From the NCBI GenBank assembly GCA_021776825.1, contig JAJFFG010000067.1:62001-126000 (forward strand): 64,000 bases of DNA. Reading direction: 5' to 3'. Positions 58,312-64,000 of this stretch are shown here, piece by piece. The position numbers and the translations under genes are program-made. The DNA comes from Planctomycetota bacterium (lineage in GTDB: Bacteria; Planctomycetota; JAJSAM01; JAJVHW01). The notes under the pieces are model-generated. The model saw only the letters and a program-made list of their open reading frames with translations. It searched no databases and was not told the origin of the DNA. Every line of letters starts with the position of its first letter. Position 1 is the stretch's first letter.

Positions 58312-60648
58312 CTACTTCGCCGACGGCTCCTCGTCGCCACCACCAGCGGGGATCGTGAGCGTGAGCCGGTAGATCGTGTTCGTCGAACCGGTCACCAGGA
58401 GATCGCTGCCGAGCAAGGCGACGTCGCGGGCATTGTCGAGCGAGGCGGGGAGCGCGGCACCGTCCAGTGGCACCGTGTTGTTCTGCGTCGAGCCGGCAAC
58501 CAGACGGCAGATGCCACCGTCGAGGTCGAGCGCCCAGACGACGGTGATGTCGGAGTCGCAGACGAAGAGGATGTTGCGCGTCGCGTCGTACGCCATCCCG
58601 CTGATGACGCTGAACTCCGTGTCCTCGAGATCGGCGCCGTCGTTGTCGAAGTTGCCGGGGCCCTGAGAGTTGTCCTCGGGACCGGCGATCGTGATGTTCA
58701 GGCCGTTGCCGCCGTCCTCCGCGATCTGACGGATGCGGCCCCGCTCAGCCACGAAGACCGAGCCGTTCGGGCCGGCCTCGATCGTGCGGATCTCATTGAA
58801 CGCCATGTCGCTGAGCGCGATCCCGTCATTGGCCTCGTCGGTGATCTCGGGCGGGGGCTCGTTCAAGGTCAGCGCCGGATCGCCCGCGAACTCCTCGATG
58901 TTGCCGAGACGGCTGATGCGCAGGCGTCGCTGATCGGCGACGACCAACTCACCCGTGGTGAGCGTGGCCAGACCGCGAATGTCGTAGAACTGCGCGTCCA
59001 GCAGCGGACCGCCGTCGCCGAGCGACGGATCGAAGAGGTCGTCGAACTCTTCGACGAACTCCCCGTTGCCGATCAACGCGCTCACGTTGAACGGATCCAC
59101 CGGCTGGATCTGGAACACCCGGTCGCGGTCGGCGTAGAAGATCACGTCGCCCGGCGAGTTCAGGACGATCGCGCTCACGGACGTGAACCGCAGGCCGTCG
59201 GACACGGTCGGGGGCGAGTTCGATCCGTTGCCGGCGAGTTGCGACGTCACCGGCGCCCCTGGTTCGCCGCTCACGCTGAGCAGGATCGAGCGGCTGAAGT
59301 CGCCGCCGCGCGTCAGCGCCACGGCCGTGGGACCGGTGCCGCCGCGGAACCCCGAGGGGCCCGATGCGATGACGCCGGAGAGCGACGCCAACTGCCCCGT
59401 AACGAAGTGCTCCAGCGTGCCCGTGATCGGGCCGATGCCGTCACCGGGCTCCACGAAGACCGTCTCCTGGAACGCCTGGAACGAGCTGAAGTGGCTGGTT
59501 GGGAACGTGACCGACCCGGCACCGACGGTGACGCCCTCGGTGATCTTCTCGACCTTGCCGTTGGCGCTCTTCGTGAGGACCACCGTACTCGAGGTGTCGC
59601 CGCTCGTGTCGGCGGGGATGGTGATGCTCACCGGCTCCTTGAACTTCAGCCCCTCGGGACCAAAGAAGACGCTGGGACCCTTGGCGTCGAACGAGGAGTC
59701 CTTGTTGCCCTTGACCTTGCCGGTCGGGACGTCGGACGACGTCCCCACGACGATCGGAGTCGACGTCGGCAGCGCACCGGACGGGATGTTGATCGTCGTG
59801 CCCAGGATGTCGTTCAGCGGGTCGTTGGGGCCCGCCGGCGTGATCTCGATGACGCCACCGTCGGCGGGAATGATCTCAGCCACGGCAGCAGCGATGCCGC
59901 CCGCGCCACCGATGGCGTCGTTCGTGACGTTGATCTTCGCACTCGAGGGCTTCGGCTGCTTGACGACCACCGCCGCCTTGACCACGCCGCCGGTGTTCGA
60001 GTCATCGGCGTAGTCGAGCTCGTACTCACCCGTGAAGGGCAGTTCGATCTTCTTCACCTTCGCGCCCTTGGCGAGCGTGGTGAAGTCGACCAGAAACGCG
60101 TTCGGACCGCGGATGCGCAGGATGCGCGGCACGACGACCGAGCCCTTGCCCGGTGCGACCGATGCCGCGACGACGGCCTCCGCGTCGGCGCGGAACTGGA
60201 TCGTCCCGCCCGTGTCGGCGGCGTTCGGGTCACCGGGGAACTTCTTGGGGCTCTTCCACGAGACCTTCATCGAGTAGTCGCCCGGCGTGGCGCCGTCGCG
60301 CGACGTGACACGGATCGTGTAGCGGCCACCGAGCTCGAGAGGGATGTTCTTGCCGCTGACGGCGGTCCCCTTCTCCCTCAGCAGCGCTGCGCCGACGACC
60401 GCATCCAGGCTGTCGCGGATCTCCACGGCGACGGCCGGGCCCTTCTTCGAGCCCTTGGCCTTCAGCTTGAGCAGGGCTCCCGCAGGGACGTCGATCGTGT
60501 AGGCCTCGATCTCGGTCGCCGGATCGAGCGTGCCGCTCGCAGAGTTGCCACTGCGAAGAGTGACACTCACACCAGGGAAGGCCGGTGCGGACAGCAGAAC
60601 GGCCAGGAATCCGGCCAACAGGATGCGCTTCAATGTCTTATCCCCCAT
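58312..60648 (-). CDS. Secreted PPC/ZU5/NHL-like protein, 778 aa
   Basis: ATG 60648 (MGDKTLKRILLAG) starts a signal peptide ending near residue 26 (SAPAFPG). A pre-peptidase C-terminal-like domain (about 30-125) is related to that of the 36998 gene. A second beta domain and a ZU5-like domain follow (about 255-385, NDILGTTINIPSGALPTSTPIVVG, SVTFPTSHFSSF). The last ~350 residues show NHL/propeller-like repeats (DIRGLATLTTGELVVADQRRLRISRLG). No enzyme motif. Probably an extracellular or surface protein. Confidence 0.7.
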   Translation of the reverse strand: MGDKTLKRILLAGFLAVLLSAPAFPGVSVTLRSGNSASGTLDPATEIEAYTIDVPAGALLKLKAKGSKKGPAVAVEIRDSLDAVVGAALLREKGTAVSGKNIPLELGGRYTIRVTSRDGATPGDYSMKVSWKSPKKFPGDPNAADTGGTIQFRADAEAVVAASVAPGKGSVVVPRILRIRGPNAFLVDFTTLAKGAKVKKIELPFTGEYELDYADDSNTGGVVKAAVVVKQPKPSSAKINVTNDAIGGAGGIAAAVAEIIPADGGVIEITPAGPNDPLNDILGTTINIPSGALPTSTPIVVGTSSDVPTGKVKGNKDSSFDAKGPSVFFGPEGLKFKEPVSITIPADTSGDTSSTVVLTKSANGKVEKITEGVTVGAGSVTFPTSHFSSFQAFQETVFVEPGDGIGPITGTLEHFVTGQLASLSGVIASGPSGFRGGTGPTAVALTRGGDFSRSILLSVSGEPGAPVTSQLAGNGSNSPPTVSDGLRFTSVSAIVLNSPGDVIFYADRDRVFQIQPVDPFNVSALIGNGEFVEEFDDLFDPSLGDGGPLLDAQFYDIRGLATLTTGELVVADQRRLRISRLGNIEEFAGDPALTLNEPPPEITDEANDGIALSDMAFNEIRTIEAGPNGSVFVAERGRIRQIAEDGGNGLNITIAGPEDNSQGPGNFDNDGADLEDTEFSVISGMAYDATRNILFVCDSDITVVWALDLDGGICRLVAGSTQNNTVPLDGAALPASLDNARDVALLGSDLLVTGSTNTIYRLTLTIPAGGGDEEPSAK

Positions 60649-60888
60649 CTCGCTGCAGCGACTGCGACGGCGCTGTGCGATGCGTCTCTGGTCACGATAC
60701 CCCACGAATCCGGGCTCGGCCGGGAACGTGGTGCGCGGACATCGACGAACGTACTCCACGTTCCCCGAACGGGTTGTCCGTCCGGGCCCCCCGCATCGGC
60801 GGAGCTCACCTTGGCTAGATCGACCGCAGAGACCACCGTCTCCAATATCGTGCATGAGCCCCGACGGACTCGTGCCGAAGAGAGAGAC

Positions 60889-61164
60889 ATGGAGGTGACA
60901 CGCCCGCGGTCACTCCCACGACCGCTACCGGCGGTGGCGCGACGCCCGTCGCGCGCGCTGCGGCAGCTCCAGATCGGAGGCTGGCTCTGGTACGGCGGCT
61001 TGCTGCTCTACGGTGGCGCGTTGTCCGTCATGGTCCACGGTCCGCTGAGGTCGAGCACCGCGGGACAGCTGGCGATCGGGATGCTGCTCATCGGCGGTGC
61101 ATGGCCGGCCGGAGCCGTCCTCCAGATCGACTCGCTGACCCGCATCGCCCGCGCACGGTCCTGA
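60889..61164 (+). CDS. Small membrane protein, 91 aa
   Basis: ATG 60889 is preceded by AGAGAGA. A basic, Pro-rich N-terminus (PRSLPRPLPAVARRPSRALRQ) precedes two helices: about 30-48 (GGWLWYGGLLLYGGALSVMV) and about 60-78 (AIGMLLIGGAWPAGAVL). The protein is divergent from the ZU5 protein. It is short and I do not recognise it. Lowest-confidence of the small genes in this part. Confidence 0.45.
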   Translation: MEVTRPRSLPRPLPAVARRPSRALRQLQIGGWLWYGGLLLYGGALSVMVHGPLRSSTAGQLAIGMLLIGGAWPAGAVLQIDSLTRIARARS

Positions 61165-61263
61165 GTTCGGTCCCAAGCGCCGCAACGACCTAGCCCGGGC
61201 TAGACTGCGCGCGATTCGAAACACGGGGCGCGCGATCGAGGTCATCGCAAACGGAGGCGAGGG

Positions 61264-61473
61264 ATGGACTGGTTCATCATCGGTGCGGGGCTCTTCTCGT
61301 TCGCAGGCGGGCTGTTCGGTTGGGACTGGTTCCTGAACAGCCGCAAGGCGCGCTTCCTCGTGAAGATCATCGGCCCGATGGGCGCCCGGATCTTCTACAT
61401 GGTGCTCGGGCTCGGCATCGCGACGCTCGGCGTGCTCCTCCTGACGGGCGTCATCGAGAACAAGCCGGTCTAG
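61264..61473 (+). CDS. Immunity protein 17 (Imm17)-like membrane protein, 69 aa
   Basis: ATG 61264 has GGAGGCGAGGG directly upstream. Two helices surround F-N-S-R-K-A-R-F-L-V-K-I-I-G and ARIFYMVLGLGIATLGVLLL. This matches the Imm17 pattern as I remember it. Imm17-like genes are often found without a toxin and annotated only by similarity. No toxin gene is adjacent here, so an immunity role is uncertain. Confidence 0.6.
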   Translation: MDWFIIGAGLFSFAGGLFGWDWFLNSRKARFLVKIIGPMGARIFYMVLGLGIATLGVLLLTGVIENKPV

Positions 61474-61570
61474 GAGTCCGTCCCTCCTGCTTTGGTGGAG
61501 CGGAGGGATCGGGGACGCGCCCGCCGCCGCCAAGGCCGGCGGCGCGCTCCTCGCCGCGGCGGGGCTCGCC

Positions 61571-61906
61571 ATGATGATCTGGACGTTCCGCCTCTTCGCG
61601 ACGCGTGGCCGCGGCACGCTCGCGCCGTGGGCCCCGACGGAGAAACTGGTCGTCGCGGGACCCTACCGGCACTGCCGCAATCGGATGATCACCGGCGTCG
61701 TGACGCTCCTCGCCGGCGAGGCCCTGGTGACGCTGTCTCCCTGGTTGGGCTCGTGGGCGCTCGCGTTCTGGTTGACCAACGCGATCTACATCCCTCTGCG
61801 CGAGGAGCCGCGACTCCTCGAGCGAGTCGGCGACGACTACGCGCGCTACCGCCGAAGCGTGTCGCGCTGGATCCCCAGTCTGTCTCCTCGCGCGCCGCTC
61901 GAGTGA
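61571..61906 (+). CDS. Isoprenylcysteine methyltransferase-like protein, 5' end unclear
   Basis: The C-terminal part is clear: G-P-Y-R-H-C-R-N-R-M-I-T-G, a transmembrane stretch, and EEPRLLERVGDDYARYRRSVSRWIP, all typical of ICMT/PEMT-like methyltransferases. The ATG at 61571 lies inside the first helix. The same frame continues upstream to 61445 with a plausible helix (LLLWWSGGIGDAPAAAKAGGALL) but has no ATG, GTG or TTG. So the real start is CTG/ATC-type, or the gene has lost its 5' end. It lies just after the Imm17-like gene. Confidence 0.6.
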   Translation: MMIWTFRLFATRGRGTLAPWAPTEKLVVAGPYRHCRNRMITGVVTLLAGEALVTLSPWLGSWALAFWLTNAIYIPLREEPRLLERVGDDYARYRRSVSRWIPSLSPRAPLE

Positions 61907-62016
61907 GCGAATCTGACGAAGGCGTTGGGTCGTCGTGTGACGTTCGTCGCAGCACCCAGGATTGGAGTGCCCTAACGTTTACTCGGATCATCCAGAGCGA
62001 TCGCGGGAGTCCTGAC

Positions 62017-62301
62017 ATGCCGGACCGAGACGAGTTCCTCTCGCGCATGGAGAGGCAACTGGCCGACCTCCACGGGCGCATCGTGGATCTCACGCGTGCC
62101 ACCCGGGGAGTTCACGCCGAGCGGGAGACCAACTTCGTGACGAACACCAGCGTCATGAAGAAGCAGCACGAGACGTCGATGAAGCGACTTCGTGAGCTCG
62201 ACGCTCATGCTCTGGCGCACGGTCTCGAGGAGGCCGAGGATCGACTCGACGCGCTCCGCAAGCGAATCGAGGCAGCGCTCGAGAACCACACGCGGCGCTG
62301 A
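62017..62301 (+). CDS. Small coiled-coil protein, 94 aa
   Basis: ATG 62017 follows GGGAG. The product is soluble, Glu/Arg/Leu-rich and almost entirely helical, with heptad-like spacing (FLSRMERQLADLHGRIVDLTRA and LEEAEDRLDALRKRIEAALE). No signal peptide or motif is visible. It is convergent with the sensor kinase gene, with 9 nt between the stops. Possibly an accessory or structural protein; function unknown. Confidence 0.6.
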   Translation: MPDRDEFLSRMERQLADLHGRIVDLTRATRGVHAERETNFVTNTSVMKKQHETSMKRLRELDAHALAHGLEEAEDRLDALRKRIEAALENHTRR

Positions 62302-62310
62302 GCCCCAGGT

Positions 62311-63708
62311 TCAGCCAGCCGCTGCGCGCGGAAACTCCGCGACGAAGCGCGCGCCACCGAGCACCGAGGGCTCGGTCCAAATGCGCCCGCCGTGCTCCTC
62401 CATGACCGAGCGGCAGATCGCCAGACCGAGTCCGTAGTTGCCGCGCTGACCGCGACGTCCGCGGCCCGAGACGAACGGTTCGAAGATCCGGTCACCGAGA
62501 TCCGGGGAGACCCCCGGTCCGGCGTCGTCGACGGCGATGCTCACGCTCTTCGCCGATCCGATCACGCTGACGCGCACGACTCCCCCTCCAGGCGTCCAGA
62601 CCATGGCGTTCCCGACCAGGTTCCGCAGAACGCGCAGCACCGATTCGCGGTCGGCCGACAGGGTTGCGTTCCCCTCGCAGATCAGTTCGAGGGTCAGACC
62701 GAGACGCTCGGCGACGCGGCGCTCGCGAGCGAGACGGAGCGTCGCCTCCTCGGCGAGGTCGAACTCCTCGGCCCGCAGATCGGGCGGGTCGGGCTCGCTC
62801 GTGCGACAGAAGGTGACGAGGTTGTCCACGGCGTCGGTCAGGTCGTAGAGATCGTCGAGGTTGCTGCGCAGGACGTCGCGATACTCCGCGCGATCGCGCT
62901 CCGCGAGGAGCGTCACCTCCGTCTCGCCGATCAGGTTCTGTAGCGGTGATCGGAGTTCGTGGGCCAGCCCCGCCGTGAACGAGCGCATGAGCCCAAACGC
63001 CTCGTCGATGCGCGCGAGCAGCGTGTTCAGAGCCTCGCCGACGGCGCGGATCTCGTCGGGGGCGCCATCGAGTTGGATGGGTTCCGCGTCGGAGGGTGAT
63101 CGGATCGCCGCCGCGGTGCGCACGACCTCGCGCAGACCGCGCAGCCCGCGATGAGCGACGAACCAACCCGCACCGAACGAGAGCAGAGCGGCGCCGAGGA
63201 ACGTGACGATCGCCGTGAGGATGAACTCGTAGATCACGCGCGCCGTGTTGCTCGCGTCGACGACGATCTCGAGCACCATGTCGCGGTTCCCGAGGCGCCG
63301 AGCGCCGGTCGCGATCTCGTCGGAGAACAACTGTCGCCGCCAGCTCGATCCGGGCTTGATCGGCGACGGCGCCGCCTGAAGCATGCGCTCTGAACCGCCG
63401 CTCGCCAGGACCGTTCCGTCGAGCCGGCGGACACGCAGACCGCAGTCCGGTTCGCCGGTGGCGCGCCCCACCACGTTGACCGCCACCTGGAGCGAGTCGT
63501 CCAGGCCATCTCCCTCGCGGATCTCGAGCTCCAGCTCCGTGAGCTCGTGCTCAATGAAGTTCTTCACGTCGTGGCGCAGCGTCTCCATCACCTCGGTCGC
63601 CATCGCGGCGCTGAAGGCGAAGAGAATGCAGCAGTTCGTCAGCGCGAAGATGATCGCGAGTCGGCGCGTCAGCGACCAGCGTGCGTCAGGCGCGTGCTTC
63701 GAGGACAT
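62311..63708 (-). CDS. Sensor histidine kinase, CusS-like, 465 aa
   Basis: ATG 63708 overlaps the response-regulator gene by 23 nt. Two membrane helices (about 17-37 and 161-184) enclose a periplasmic sensor loop of about 120 residues. A HAMP region follows, then the HisKA motif L-A-H-E-L-R-S-P-L-Q-N (His250). The catalytic domain has N-box LVGNAMVWTPGG, G1 VDDAGPGV and G2 GNYGLGLAI. The LAHELRSPLQNLIGETEVTL block resembles heavy-metal sensor kinases (CusS/CopS). The ligand is not predictable from sequence. Confidence 0.9.
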   Translation of the reverse strand: MSSKHAPDARWSLTRRLAIIFALTNCCILFAFSAAMATEVMETLRHDVKNFIEHELTELELEIREGDGLDDSLQVAVNVVGRATGEPDCGLRVRRLDGTVLASGGSERMLQAAPSPIKPGSSWRRQLFSDEIATGARRLGNRDMVLEIVVDASNTARVIYEFILTAIVTFLGAALLSFGAGWFVAHRGLRGLREVVRTAAAIRSPSDAEPIQLDGAPDEIRAVGEALNTLLARIDEAFGLMRSFTAGLAHELRSPLQNLIGETEVTLLAERDRAEYRDVLRSNLDDLYDLTDAVDNLVTFCRTSEPDPPDLRAEEFDLAEEATLRLARERRVAERLGLTLELICEGNATLSADRESVLRVLRNLVGNAMVWTPGGGVVRVSVIGSAKSVSIAVDDAGPGVSPDLGDRIFEPFVSGRGRRGQRGNYGLGLAICRSVMEEHGGRIWTEPSVLGGARFVAEFPRAAAG

Positions 63709-64000
63709 AGCCCGCACCTCTCTCGGTGTGGATGAGCGACGTCTCGAAGGGCTCGTCGACCTTGCGACGTAGCCGGCGGATGTGCACTTCGACGACGTTC
63801 GTGCCAGGATCGAAGTCGAACCCCCACACGGTCTGCAGGAGCTGCGAGCGCCCGACGGTCTCACCCGCGTGGTCCGCGAGACAGCGCAGCAGCGCGTACT
63901 CCGTGCGAGTGAGCGAGAGTTCGGTTCCGGCGCGCGTCGCAACGCCCTTCACGAGGTCGAGCCCGAGATCACCCACCGACAGCTTCGTCCGCGTCCGGCG
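63686..64000 (-). CDS. OmpR-type response regulator, C-terminal part (partial)
   Basis: The gene runs off the right edge, so its receiver domain is not in the window. Visible is the winged-helix DNA-binding domain: LSVGDLGLDL, LSLTRTEYALLRCLADHAGETVGRSQLLQTVW, and VEVHIRRLRRKVD, ending RGAGYVL. This is the OmpR/PhoB type. It precedes and overlaps the sensor kinase gene, making a typical two-component operon, probably of the CusRS/CopRS type. Confidence 0.9.
   Translation of the reverse strand, partial: RRTRTKLSVGDLGLDLVKGVATRAGTELSLTRTEYALLRCLADHAGETVGRSQLLQTVWGFDFDPGTNVVEVHIRRLRRKVDEPFETSLIHTERGAGYVLEARA

Noticed and set aside
58246..60888. A long plus-strand frame (up to 972 codons) over the ZU5 gene
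   Set aside because: Antisense shadow; only its last 91 codons (from ATG 60889) look like a protein.

Overview
The window is very GC-rich, densely coded DNA with no tRNA, rRNA, CRISPR array or transposase that I could find. The gene style suggests a planctomycete-type bacterium (Planctomycetota or a neighbouring lineage). This is an inference from three things: ECF sigma factors fused to long carboxypeptidase-regulatory-like tails, many secreted beta-rich proteins (PPC, IPT/TIG, FG-GAP, ZU5, SdrD-B-like), and large Ser/Thr kinases with ATPase/TPR tails. It is not proven by a marker gene.

Layout. 0.2-3.7 kb: small, mostly membrane proteins of unknown role, one apparently frameshifted. 3.8-9.5 kb: a secreted repeat protein, a zinc-ribbon-like protein, a lipoprotein, a CPBP-family membrane protein with an altered active site, and two secreted proteins sharing a domain. 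9.5-15 kb: a secreted SdrD-B-like protein, divergent from a tightly overlapping pseudopilin operon (two prepilins, a PilX-like protein, a HEAT-repeat protein). 15.1-18.6 kb: the first sigma-factor/TM/beta-domain fusion, with a long inverted repeat around its promoter. 18.8-26.7 kb: lipoprotein, DinB-like protein, methyltransferase, two paralogous membrane proteins each behind an overlapping micro-ORF, an amidohydrolase, a secreted esterase plus thioredoxin-fold pair, and a polytopic membrane protein. 26.9-35.2 kb: the second sigma fusion (1478 aa), downstream of a heterodimeric ABC exporter. 35.3-40.2 kb: two coiled-coil membrane proteins, divergent from a large FG-GAP/IPT protein split by a one-base frameshift. 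40.3-52.2 kb: a HEAT-like protein, a large membrane protein, a kinase-ATPase-TPR regulator, a REC-HATPase fusion and an EF-hand protein. 52.4-64 kb: an M60-like metallopeptidase, a VapBC45-like toxin-antitoxin pair, a repeat-rich hairpin region, a serpin, a ZU5/NHL secreted protein, small proteins, and a CusRS-like two-component system running off the right edge.

Two themes recur. First, about eighteen starts have a TANNNT-type -10 hexamer only 6-10 nt before the start codon, so leaderless mRNA appears common here. The remaining genes mostly carry AGGAG-type ribosome sites. Second, regulation looks membrane- and envelope-centred: two predicted membrane-tethered sigma factors, a kinase-ATPase, a REC-HATPase anti-sigma-like protein and a sensor kinase sit among genes for secreted and surface proteins. 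The most interesting candidates are the sigma-tail fusions, the repeat set around the first of them, and the conserved overlapping micro-ORFs before the paralogous pair.
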